The position numbers and the translations under genes are program-made. The notes under the pieces were generated by a model, which did not search any database, had not been told where the DNA came from, and was given only the letters and a program-made list of their open reading frames with translations. A DNA stretch of 60,757 nucleotides from NCBI GenBank assembly GCA_902490585.1, contig CABUEI010000011.1, forward strand, positions 1-60,757, read 5' to 3'. Of the stretch, positions 8,131 through 16,130 are shown piece by piece (position 1 is the first letter of the stretch; the number at the start of each line of letters is the position of its first letter). The stretch comes from an uncultured Oscillospiraceae bacterium (GTDB lineage Bacteria; Bacillota; Clostridia; Oscillospirales; Ruminococcaceae).

Positions 8131-8958
8131 TTAATTGTCCGCCTGCTCCGCCTTTTCGGAATGTGTGCAGGTTATATTGACAAGGCACTTTCTCGGACAG
8201 GCGGATACGCAAGTGCCGCACGAGGTACATTTGTCATAGTCGATAACAGCGTGGTTATCCGCAACGATAACAGCACCGTGAGGACATTTTTTCTCGCATA
8301 TCTTACAGCCGATACAGCCGTTTGCACATACCGTTCTTGTGACCTTGCCACTGTCCTTTGACGAGCAACGCAGAGCAACTGTGCTTGTTTCTTTTCTAAG
8401 GAATATAAGGTGATTCGGACAGGCGGTAACGCACTTTCCGCAACCGCCGCACTTAGCAGGGTCAACCACCGCAACGCCGTCAGTGATCGTAATTGCGTCA
8501 TTACCGCAAACCGCTGCGCAGTCGCCGTAGCCGTCACAGCCGAAGCGGCATTCGCCCTTGCCGTTGTAGAATTTCTCAACAGCGGCGCAGGACTTTGTTC
8601 CTGTGAATGTAAATCTGTCCTTAGTCGCTTTTTCACAGCCGTTGCAACGTACAAAGGCTACCTCACGGATAAATTCTCCGCCCTCGGTACCCATTATTGC
8701 GTTTATCTTCTTCATGACCTCTGCACCGCCCGGCTTACAGAGATTAGTCGGTGCACCGTCATGGGCTACTGCGGCGGCATAGCCTGCACAGCCCGAATAA
8801 CCGCAACCGCCGCAGTTTGCACCGGGAAGCGCCTCGGTTATCTTTGCCTCGGTTTCATCTGTCTTTACAGCCAGCACCTTTGACGCTATCAGCAGTAATA
8901 TACCCGAAAGTGCGCCGAAGCCGAGAAATATAAGTATAGGTAAAATATATTCTTTCAT
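8131..8958 (-). CDS. rnfB: Rnf complex subunit B (iron-sulfur protein)
   Basis: 275 residues. An N-terminal membrane helix (about 5-27) is followed by the NCGGCGYSGCAGYA Cys motif of the [4Fe-4S] ASF domain, then several cysteine clusters: CDGYGDCAAVC, CGGCGKCVTACP, CIGCKICEKKCP and CTSCGTCVSACP. RnfB is thought to accept electrons from ferredoxin and pass them into the membrane complex. The length is typical of clostridial RnfB. It is the last of the six rnf genes, 15 bp after rnfA, with AAAGGA before the ATG. Confidence 0.96.
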   Translation of the reverse strand: MKEYILPILIFLGFGALSGILLLIASKVLAVKTDETEAKITEALPGANCGGCGYSGCAGYAAAVAHDGAPTNLCKPGGAEVMKKINAIMGTEGGEFIREVAFVRCNGCEKATKDRFTFTGTKSCAAVEKFYNGKGECRFGCDGYGDCAAVCGNDAITITDGVAVVDPAKCGGCGKCVTACPNHLIFLRKETSTVALRCSSKDSGKVTRTVCANGCIGCKICEKKCPHGAVIVADNHAVIDYDKCTSCGTCVSACPRKCLVNITCTHSEKAEQADN

Positions 8959-8973
8959 CGTCTTTCCTTTCGC

Positions 8974-9576
8974 TTAACCGCCGAAAATTCCGTCTACTAC
9001 GCCGCCGAAGCCTATGAAGGCAAGCGATACGATAGACGCCGCCATAAGTGTTATAGGTGCGCCCTGCAACGCTTTCGGTATGTCGCAACGTTCAAGTCTT
9101 GAACGTACACCCGAGAATATGATCATTGCTATCATAAAGCCGAGACCTGCGCCGAATGAGTTTACAACGCTCTCTAAAAGGTCATAGTCTTTTGTAAGGT
9201 TAAGCAGTGTAACGCCGAGTACGGCACAGTTTGTTGTGATAAGGGGAAGATACACGCCGAGCGACTTATAAAGCGGCGGCATATATTTTTTCAGCACCAT
9301 TTCAACAAGCTGAACGAATACGGCGATTACAAGGATAAACGCTATCGTATTCATATACTCTATTCCGAGCGGAACAAGTATACCGTAGTAGATAGGATAG
9401 GTAACAAGGCTTGCGCAGACCATTACGAATGTAACCGCCGCACCCATACCTATTGAGCTGTCGAGCTTCTTTGAAACGCCTAAGAAGGGGCAGATACCGA
9501 GGAACTTTGATAATACGAAGTTTTCGGTCAGGATACCTGTCAGCAGTATTATCATCAGATTCTTTGCGATTTCCAT
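8974..9576 (-). CDS. rnfA: Rnf complex subunit A (integral membrane)
   Basis: A 200-residue, six-helix membrane protein of the RnfA/NqrE family. It starts with the typical ILLTGILTENFVLSKFLGIC and carries the paired cysteine motifs (GICPF, TTNCAVLG) that in RnfA/RnfE and NqrD/E hold a membrane-embedded iron centre. It overlaps the rnfE stop by one base (TAATG arrangement), indicating translational coupling. Together with RnfE it forms the core of the ion-translocating module. Confidence 0.96.
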   Translation of the reverse strand: MEIAKNLMIILLTGILTENFVLSKFLGICPFLGVSKKLDSSIGMGAAVTFVMVCASLVTYPIYYGILVPLGIEYMNTIAFILVIAVFVQLVEMVLKKYMPPLYKSLGVYLPLITTNCAVLGVTLLNLTKDYDLLESVVNSFGAGLGFMIAMIIFSGVRSRLERCDIPKALQGAPITLMAASIVSLAFIGFGGVVDGIFGG

Positions 9577-10253
9577 TACTGCTCACCTCCGTTACTGTTT
9601 GCCTTGTCGCAGGCACCGGGGCAGCCCTCTGCGTTGGGGCAGTTGTGACAGCCGATTTCACGGGGCTTTTTCTTCATAAGGCGGTTTACAACGGCTATAA
9701 CGGCACCGAGTACAAAGAATCCGCCTGCAGGGAGAATGAACAGCGTCATAGGCTCTATAAATTCAGGCATTACGGTAATTCCGAACCACTGACCCGAGCC
9801 GAATATCTCACGGACAGAGCCTACAAGCACAAGCGTCAGCGTAAAGCCGAGTCCCATTCCAAGACCGTCCATTATTGACGGGATAACCTTGTTCTTTGAT
9901 GCGAACATTTCCGCTCTGCCGAGAATGATACAGTTAACTGTGATAAGGCTCAGGTACATACCGAGGCTCGAATAGATGTCGGGGGCGAAAGCCTGTAATA
10001 TAAGGCTTACAAACGTTACAAAGCCTGCTACTATAACTATATATGCAGGAAGTCTTACCGTGTCGGGAATCACTTTTTTAAGCAGAGAGATAACTATATT
10101 TGAACATACAAGTACAAACGTTGTGGAAAGTCCCATACCTACACCGTTTGCCGCCATTGTTGTAATGGCGAGCGTGGGACACATACCGAGCAGCATTACC
10201 ATGTTCGGATTTTCTTTTATAAGTCCTTTGGTAAACTCTTTCCAGTTACTCAT
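9576..10253 (-). CDS. rnfE: Rnf complex subunit E with cysteine-rich tail
   Basis: A 225-residue RnfE/NqrD-family membrane protein with the conserved GMCPTLAIT and LITVNCIILGRAEMF blocks, which carry the cysteines of the intramembrane iron site. After the last helix it has a ~35-residue cytoplasmic tail containing CHNCPNAEGCPGAC, a Cys-X2-Cys-X5-Cys-X3-Cys arrangement not needed for the core function. This tail could bind zinc or an Fe-S cluster. The start has AAGGAGG and overlaps the end of rnfG by 8 bp. Confidence 0.95.
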   Translation of the reverse strand: MSNWKEFTKGLIKENPNMVMLLGMCPTLAITTMAANGVGMGLSTTFVLVCSNIVISLLKKVIPDTVRLPAYIVIVAGFVTFVSLILQAFAPDIYSSLGMYLSLITVNCIILGRAEMFASKNKVIPSIMDGLGMGLGFTLTLVLVGSVREIFGSGQWFGITVMPEFIEPMTLFILPAGGFFVLGAVIAVVNRLMKKKPREIGCHNCPNAEGCPGACDKANSNGGEQ

Positions 10254-10833
10254 TCGGCTGTACCTCCTTATCCATTACCGAGTATGCCTTAACAGCAAGG
10301 TTTACGGCCTTTGCCATACCCTTTGACGAAAGCGTGGAGCCTGTAAGACCCTGCACCTCGTTCTCGTTTTTCGGCTCTGACTTGACTATCGATATATCCG
10401 ACTTCACGCCGTAAAATCTCTGTAAGAATGCGTCGTCGTTTATCTTTGAGCCAAGACCGGGAGTTTCGCCGAGTGCGATAATGCTGATACCGCTTACCGC
10501 ACCGTTTTTGTCAATTGCGATCACTGCGTCAATACCGTCTGCCGCATATCCGTCAACAACGGTTTCAAAAAGGAACGTGCCTTTTGTCTTGTTCTTTACT
10601 ATCTTTGAGATACTGTCGAACTCTTCACCATCGAGCTTTGCCGCCGCTTTATCGGTGACGAGTGCATATTCGCCCTCGCCGTCTGCGGCGATACAGCCTG
10701 CTTTAAGGTCGTCGGTAAGAACACCCGAGGTATCTACATAAGTCAGATTATATGTGACTATCAGCAGTGCACAGATAAGAGTGCAGATAACCGACAGTAC
10801 AAGCACGGGCTTGATTTTTTTCAGTACGTTCAT
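10246..10833 (-). CDS. rnfG: Rnf complex subunit G (covalent FMN)
   Basis: 195 residues with one N-terminal membrane anchor (about 10-32) and an external FMN-binding domain. The flavin attachment motif is GLTGST, with T167 the expected FMN-phosphothreonine site (the S/T-G-x-T motif modified by ApbE). No apbE gene is seen in this window. It overlaps rnfD by 4 bp and rnfE by 8 bp, as expected for a coupled operon. Confidence 0.95.
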   Translation of the reverse strand: MNVLKKIKPVLVLSVICTLICALLIVTYNLTYVDTSGVLTDDLKAGCIAADGEGEYALVTDKAAAKLDGEEFDSISKIVKNKTKGTFLFETVVDGYAADGIDAVIAIDKNGAVSGISIIALGETPGLGSKINDDAFLQRFYGVKSDISIVKSEPKNENEVQGLTGSTLSSKGMAKAVNLAVKAYSVMDKEVQPNE

Positions 10834-11777
10834 TTCTTGCCGCCTTTCTGCTCACTTGCCGCACCGAATGCTTTCGGTACTGTGAAGCGGTCAATCAGCG
10901 GAGATAGGATATTCATAAGCAGTATCGAATACGATACGCCCTCGGGCATACTGCCGAAGCATCGTATAAGCATAGTCACAAGTCCGCAACCGATACCGAA
11001 TATTATTCTGCCCTTTGTGGTGATAGGTGTTGTGGCGTAGTCGGTAGCCATAAATATTGCTCCGAGCAGAAGTCCGCCGGACAGAACAGAGGCTAATGCG
11101 CCCTCAAGGCTTCCGCTTGAGAATATTGACAGCACGAACACCGTACCGATAAAGCACAGCGGAGTTACGGGCGATATAACACGGATAGCAACCAAGAAAA
11201 TTCCGCCGATAAGAAGTGCCAGAGCGCAGGTTTCGCCGATACAGCCGCCTGTCGTACCGAGGAACAAATCGGAGAGTGAAACGGGTGTTTCGCTGACAAG
11301 GGGTGTTGAAGTTGTTACTATCTCGCCTGCGTTGCGATAGTAGAACGGCTCTGCCCATGTCGTCATATAAGACGTAAACGACAGCATAAGCACTATTCTG
11401 CCTGTTATCGCAGGATTTGCGAAGTTCTGACCGATACCGCCGAAGAACTGTTTTACTATTACTATTGCCACAAAGCAACCGATGATCGCCATATAGAACG
11501 GCAGGGTAACGGGAAGGTTGAACGCAAGGAGCATACCTGTTACCACAGCGGATAAATCGCTTATCGTGTTGCTTCTTTTCATTATCTTTCTGCAAGCCCA
11601 CTCGAAAATCACGCAGGACGTACAGCATATTACTACCATTATGAGTGCTCTCAGTCCGAATATCCATACGGATGCAAACAGTGCCGGGAGCAGTGCTATA
11701 ATAACGCTCAGCATTATCTTCTGAGTCGTGACACCTGATTTTATATGAGGTGACGGCTCTATTACAAGTTTAGACAT
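10830..11777 (-). CDS. rnfD: Rnf complex subunit D (membrane, covalent FMN)
   Basis: A 315-residue RnfD/NqrB-family polytopic membrane protein with the GGIGQNFANPA motif. Its probable flavinylated threonine is T158 in TTSTPL, the place where other RnfD proteins have SGATPL, so the motif is slightly divergent. It ends in a basic EQKGGKK tail. The ATG follows AAGGA closely, 6 bp after rnfC. Confidence 0.94.
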   Translation of the reverse strand: MSKLVIEPSPHIKSGVTTQKIMLSVIIALLPALFASVWIFGLRALIMVVICCTSCVIFEWACRKIMKRSNTISDLSAVVTGMLLAFNLPVTLPFYMAIIGCFVAIVIVKQFFGGIGQNFANPAITGRIVLMLSFTSYMTTWAEPFYYRNAGEIVTTSTPLVSETPVSLSDLFLGTTGGCIGETCALALLIGGIFLVAIRVISPVTPLCFIGTVFVLSIFSSGSLEGALASVLSGGLLLGAIFMATDYATTPITTKGRIIFGIGCGLVTMLIRCFGSMPEGVSYSILLMNILSPLIDRFTVPKAFGAASEQKGGKK

Positions 11778-11783
11778 ATATCC

Positions 11784-13082
11784 TTACTTTCCTTTCCTTG
11801 TTGACTGCTCACGCAGAAATGCCTTTGCAAGCTGATTCTTTTCCGCAAGGTTACGCTTTGCGGGACAGACGAAACTGCACGCACCGCAGTTGACGCAGAG
11901 GTTTATTTTCAGCTTTTCAAGTCTGTCTGCATCCCTCATGTCAAATGCGTGTTCAAGCTCTGTCGGCAGAAGATTCATACTGCACGCTTTAACGCACTTA
12001 CCGCAACGTATGCAGGCGGACGGCTCATACACGGGGCTGTCTGCGAACATAAGCACGGCGTTATTGGTTTTGGAAAGCGGATAATCGGGGTCGAATGCAC
12101 ACGCACCCATCATAGGTCCGCCGAGTATAATTCTGTCGGGTTTGTCGGAAAGCTCGGCGTAATACACTATCTCGCCTATAGACATTCCGACGGGAACAAT
12201 GAAGTTTGACGGCTTCTTCACAATATTTCCGTCAACGGTTATTCTTCTTTTTACGAGCGGCATACCTGTTCTTATATACTGTGCGATAAATGCCGCAGTG
12301 GAGGAATTGATAACTATACAGCCGCTTGCAAGAGGCAGTGTGCCTTCCTTTACAACTCTGCCTGTCGCGCTGAAAATAAGCGTTTTCTCAGCACCCTGCG
12401 GATAGCTTGATTTGAGCGGTTTTACCGTGATGTTGTCGTGCTTTTCGCAAAGCTTTGTCATTTTCTCGATAGCTTTCGGCTTATTCTTTTCGATACCGAT
12501 AATGCAATTCGGTATTCCGAGGTATTTCAGCATGAGAAGAACGCCCTCAAGGACATCTTCTCCCTCTTCCATAAAGCAACGGTAGTCGGAGGTAATGTAG
12601 GGTTCGCACTCCGCACCGTTTATAATAAGGAAATCGGGCTGTTTTTCTTTGGGATCAAAGCCGAGTTTCAGCGATGTGGGAAATCCTGCACCGCCAAGAC
12701 CTATGGAGCCGCTGTTTCGTACCGCCTGTAAAAACTGCTCCCTGTTTTCTACAGTAGGGGGACAGACGCTGTCGCTGACTTCTTCAAGTCCGTCATTTTC
12801 TATGACTACCGACTGCATATTTCTGCCCGATATGTGCAGGACATCGGTTATCGCCGTTACTGTTCCCGATATACTGCTGTGTACAGGAGCGGACATAGCC
12901 GCATCACTGTTGCCTATCACATCGCCTATCTTCACCTTGTCGCCGACTTTTACTGTCGGGGTACAGGGCGCACCGAGGTGCTGAGCCATGCTTATCACTA
13001 CCTTGTCGGGCAGTGGGAGCGTTACTGTTTCACTTTCGGCGGAATGTTTGAAGTGCGGCAGCTTTACCTGATGTAAAAGCAT
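11784..13082 (-). CDS. rnfC: Rnf complex subunit C (NADH-binding)
   Basis: The 432-residue peripheral subunit that contacts NAD. It has the flavin/NADH-binding GLGGAGFPTSLKL block (about residues 137-149) and two C-terminal [4Fe-4S] motifs, CIRCGKCVKAC and CVNCGACSFVC. It lacks the long C-terminal extension of enterobacterial RnfC and so resembles clostridial forms. It is the first gene of the operon; GGAGGG lies 8 nt before the ATG. The complex couples ferredoxin oxidation and NAD reduction to Na+ or H+ export. Confidence 0.96.
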   Translation of the reverse strand: MLLHQVKLPHFKHSAESETVTLPLPDKVVISMAQHLGAPCTPTVKVGDKVKIGDVIGNSDAAMSAPVHSSISGTVTAITDVLHISGRNMQSVVIENDGLEEVSDSVCPPTVENREQFLQAVRNSGSIGLGGAGFPTSLKLGFDPKEKQPDFLIINGAECEPYITSDYRCFMEEGEDVLEGVLLMLKYLGIPNCIIGIEKNKPKAIEKMTKLCEKHDNITVKPLKSSYPQGAEKTLIFSATGRVVKEGTLPLASGCIVINSSTAAFIAQYIRTGMPLVKRRITVDGNIVKKPSNFIVPVGMSIGEIVYYAELSDKPDRIILGGPMMGACAFDPDYPLSKTNNAVLMFADSPVYEPSACIRCGKCVKACSMNLLPTELEHAFDMRDADRLEKLKINLCVNCGACSFVCPAKRNLAEKNQLAKAFLREQSTRKGK

Positions 13083-13115
13083 AAATTATACCCTCCGGAT
13101 TCATTCCCGTTTTTT

Positions 13116-13292
13116 AGGGCAATACCGCATAATTATTGTCGTGCGATTGCGCAGTCAGATTTTTCGTCAGATTGTATAAATTGAGTGCGGGCAGGCTGAC
13201 GCCTGTCAAGCGAAATTTGTGCAAGATGACGGAAAATACGCAAGCAAGCGTGCGGCAAAGGCGATAGCCGTTAATTGTGCGGTGTTGCCTTA
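13116..13292. mobile_element. MITE-like full-length palindromic element in the rnf leader
   Basis: The ends are inverted repeats: AGGGCAATACCGCATAATTA at 13116-13135, against TTAATTGTGCGGTGTTGCCTT at 13271-13291, matching at about 17 of 20 positions. The interior also pairs: TTTTCGTCA with TGACGGAAAA, GTATAAATT with AATTTGTGC, and the centre folds as CAGGC/GCCTG around 13192-13205. The whole ~177 bp can thus form one long hairpin. It has no coding capacity. A clear target-site duplication is not visible; TTAG-like bases flank both ends. It lies 33 bp upstream of rnfC and downstream of the rnf promoter, so it would be transcribed. Confidence 0.7.
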
Positions 13293-13305
13293 GTTATACA
13301 ATTTT

Positions 13306-13334
13306 ATTTTACACTAATTAATGCGTGTAGTCAA
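13306..13334 (-). promoter_or_regulatory. Predicted rnf operon promoter
   Basis: Minus strand TTGACT (13329-13334), a 17-bp spacer and TAAAAT (13306-13311). Transcription would start near 13299, just outside the palindromic element, giving a leader of about 215 nt that contains it completely. Confidence 0.7.
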
Positions 13335-13420
13335 GAAAAAATGCGTGGCGGGGAAATTTCCTGCCGTACAATTTTTGCGAACAATCATCCGGACAAGCAA
13401 TGCCGTCCTCAGACAGCAAA

Positions 13421-13448
13421 CCGCCGTGTACGGAATTGTACACGGCGG
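13421..13448 (-). terminator. Hairpin terminator after the 487-residue gene
   Basis: An 11-bp perfect stem CCGCCGTGTAC / GTACACGGCGG with a 6-nt loop lies 7 bp beyond the stop codon. The minus-strand T run is short. Confidence 0.6.
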
Positions 13449-13454
13449 TAAATT

Positions 13455-14918
13455 TTATTCGGTTTTATTATCCATCATGGTGGCTATGTGGGTAGCCATC
13501 ATTTTTGCTGTTTCGGAGCTTAATCTGTCCTGATTCTTTGTATTTCCCGTCAGATGAATTATCTCTCTTCTTTCCCTTTCCTTTTTCGGTTCGGGAAGTG
13601 CGTTAAAGAAGTCCTCGGAAGAAACCTCTTCATACTTGTCATAGTTATCTATGTAGGAACGTGCTGTACCGATCACCTTTGAATAACCTGCGTCACCGGA
13701 ATTCTTTACTTCGGTGAAGAATTGTTTTATTCTCTCGTCACGCACTTTTGCAAGGCAGGACGCAACATAGGTATAGGTTGCGGAAAGCTCGGGGTTACGC
13801 ATTACATTCAGTGCAAAGTCGATAAATTCATCTTTGCTGTGATAACGCAGATAGTTGCAGGCGGCGGTTACACTGTTATAATAATTCTCCGAAATTATAA
13901 CCTTACCGTCAAGCTCGGTCTGACCTGTGAGCAATGCGTCAAGCATAGGTTTTGTAAGTTCGCTTACGCCCTGTGCACAAGCCACCATGTCAGCATCGGG
14001 ATAACGCTCGGCGAAAATATCGAGCTGTTTCGGTATTCTCTTCTGGCTTGTTTTCGGCACTACGCCGAGTTTCTGTTTTATGGTATCATAAGTGTCGGGG
14101 GTGACGTATTTTCTTGCGGTAAGTCCTATTCTCAGCTGTTCTTTTGTCAGCGATTCAAACGGAACTCTGAACGATGCGGAAGAAAAACCTATTGATTTTT
14201 TCTCACCGTTCTCGTCCGTTATATTCCATATACTTTTAAGCGGCTGAATCTGCACGGTATAGAACGGTCGGTTTTCAATTGCCGCCGCACAAGCCGCATA
14301 GTGACCTTTCAGCAGTACCGAATAAAGTCCGGAAAAGTGAAGCGATATTCCGAACAGGTCGCCGTTCCTCACACCGTCCTTGCTTGCTTTCTTGATGAGC
14401 GACGGCTCGTAGGACGAGGGCTTTTCGGTAGGGATAATAAACGGTGCACTGTATGCCTTGTCGCCTATCACTCTTATATTTCTGCTGCTGTTTCTGAGCT
14501 GTTTTGATACACCGTAGCCCGACCAGAAGAACATACTTTCTCCTGCCGTGGCATAAGTTTCAACGTATGTTACGGCATAAAGTCCGTCAGATAAAAGGCG
14601 CATAAGCGGTTCAAGTGCAAATTCGGGAGAGCCGCCTGCCGCCAGCTTTTCATAAGCACCGTCAATACTCTCGGCAATTATCGAGCCGCCCGATGCGCTG
14701 CCGTATTCGCTTATTACCTTGTCAGCGTCATCGTCGTCCATTCCGCCGTTTATAACAATGACAGGTTCATCGTGCGAGTAAAGGCAATATTTATCATACT
14801 CGGAATTGATACGGCAGATTCCTATCTTGGAAAGTCCGTTCTTTACCGAGAAAACGAGAACTTCACTCTCATCTATGTTTATACGTTCACAAACAACCTC
14901 TGGTGTTCTTTCACTCAT
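13455..14918 (-). CDS. Uncharacterised 487-residue cytoplasmic protein
   Basis: I do not recognise this protein. It has no signal peptide, no clear membrane segment and no known catalytic motif. The N-terminal third is acidic (INGGMDDDDADKV); a central part (about 120-260) has many beta-prone stretches with aromatic residues; the C-terminal third looks helical and ends in a charged region (EPKKERERREI) followed by TAKMMATHIATMMD. AAAGGAG precedes the ATG, 20 bp after the upstream YcxB-like gene, so the two form an operon. It could be a substrate or partner of the membrane protein encoded before it. Confidence 0.7.
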   Translation of the reverse strand: MSERTPEVVCERINIDESEVLVFSVKNGLSKIGICRINSEYDKYCLYSHDEPVIVINGGMDDDDADKVISEYGSASGGSIIAESIDGAYEKLAAGGSPEFALEPLMRLLSDGLYAVTYVETYATAGESMFFWSGYGVSKQLRNSSRNIRVIGDKAYSAPFIIPTEKPSSYEPSLIKKASKDGVRNGDLFGISLHFSGLYSVLLKGHYAACAAAIENRPFYTVQIQPLKSIWNITDENGEKKSIGFSSASFRVPFESLTKEQLRIGLTARKYVTPDTYDTIKQKLGVVPKTSQKRIPKQLDIFAERYPDADMVACAQGVSELTKPMLDALLTGQTELDGKVIISENYYNSVTAACNYLRYHSKDEFIDFALNVMRNPELSATYTYVASCLAKVRDERIKQFFTEVKNSGDAGYSKVIGTARSYIDNYDKYEEVSSEDFFNALPEPKKERERREIIHLTGNTKNQDRLSSETAKMMATHIATMMDNKTE

Positions 14919-14938
14919 TGTCCCCTGCTCCTTTCCGC

Positions 14939-15802
14939 TTATTTATCCTGCGTTCCGAGCGCAAGGTACTGTTCGATCTTATCAAGTGCATCGCCGCTGA
15001 AAAGTGATTTCGGTATCCAGACAAGCGGTGCTTTTCTTCTGGTCACTATGAACATTGAAGATGTTTCGATATAGTTGTCGTTCATGCCGAAACGGATTAT
15101 TTCGTGAGAACTGTATACACTTTCCTCCGCCGCAGATACGCCTGTCGGGCAGATCGCAAAGGTTATCGTTTCGTCGCTGTCGGCACAGCTTTTTATAAGC
15201 CCCGAATATTTAATCTTGGCTACAGACACCATTATAAGATAAGTCAGTACCACAGTGCCTACGGCACAGAAAAATGCGCCTATAGAGAGATACCACCATG
15301 TATCCTCGGCAAATCCGATAAATATCTGGAAAAGAACCGCAGAGACAACGCCTGCGAGTATTCCGACGCACCACAGAAGTCTGCCCATTTTACCGAGCAC
15401 CAGTGCCAGCATGGAGGAACGTATTTCCTTTGGGTTGTATTCGCCCTTTGCGAAAACCGCAGAATCGGGGATATCGTAATTTGAATAAAATCTCTTGTCG
15501 GGGAGAATTTCGACCGCTACATCGCACGAGGTATCACTGCCCGATATTTCCGATAAAACAAGCGTCTTTGCCGCTGTGAACTGAGCTCGGCCCGAAAAAG
15601 CCCTGTCGGGAATATGATAAGTATGTTTTCCTGCGGTAACCGAAATACTGCTTTTGTCTATTTTAACCGCCGTGACATCTTTCCACTCGTATACGTCCGG
15701 GTGAGCGTCACCGGGGTATATTACGGAGAATGTGTCGGATATTATATAAGTCGTTCCGTTACTGTCGGTCATGACCTGACCGCACAGATGTTCAAACGCC
15801 AT
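14939..15802 (-). CDS. Two-TM membrane protein with YcxB-like domains
   Basis: 287 residues. An N-terminal beta-rich region (about 1-130) is followed by two adjacent membrane helices (about 140-165 and 170-195) and a C-terminal region with the pattern FIVTRRKAPLVWIPKSLF then a short helix. This pattern is typical of YcxB-like proteins, small membrane proteins with a PH-like fold and unknown function. The first part may be a second such domain. It leads a two-gene minus-strand operon. The start has AAGAGG upstream; no strong promoter was found. Confidence 0.65.
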   Translation of the reverse strand: MAFEHLCGQVMTDSNGTTYIISDTFSVIYPGDAHPDVYEWKDVTAVKIDKSSISVTAGKHTYHIPDRAFSGRAQFTAAKTLVLSEISGSDTSCDVAVEILPDKRFYSNYDIPDSAVFAKGEYNPKEIRSSMLALVLGKMGRLLWCVGILAGVVSAVLFQIFIGFAEDTWWYLSIGAFFCAVGTVVLTYLIMVSVAKIKYSGLIKSCADSDETITFAICPTGVSAAEESVYSSHEIIRFGMNDNYIETSSMFIVTRRKAPLVWIPKSLFSGDALDKIEQYLALGTQDK

Positions 15803-16013
15803 CTTCAGCCTCTTTTCCGCCCGGCAAGCAAAAGCTTACAGGCAAAATTACTCTATATATTTATCGGCAGGAAAAAGTTTAAATTTAAGTCTGACAGCAT
15901 TTTTTACAGCCGTTATGAACGGTAAAACATACCCGTCATTACTTACAGCCGATTTTTATGTGAAAATATACTGAAAACCACCGTCACGGCAACTATTTAT
16001 ATGCAAACTAATC

Positions 16014-16042
16014 TTGACTTTTATTTATAAAGCGGTTATAAT
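16014..16042 (+). promoter_or_regulatory. ilvBNC promoter
   Basis: TTGACT (16014-16019), 17 bp, TATAAT (16037-16042). The leader to ilvB is about 80 nt, too short for a T-box or a full attenuator; none was seen. The rest of the 328-bp gap 15803-16130 shows nothing else recognisable. Confidence 0.8.
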
Positions 16043-16130
16043 TATTGATAAGCACGAAAATTTGACGTGCGGCTTTGCTATGTGAAAATATGGCACTTTA
16101 TTTACAGCAAAAAAGGGGTAGGTCGATAAA

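Noticed and set aside
16043..16130. T-box or peptide attenuator before ilvB
   Set aside because: The leader is only about 80 nt, with no T-box sequence, no terminator hairpin and no short branched-chain-codon peptide.
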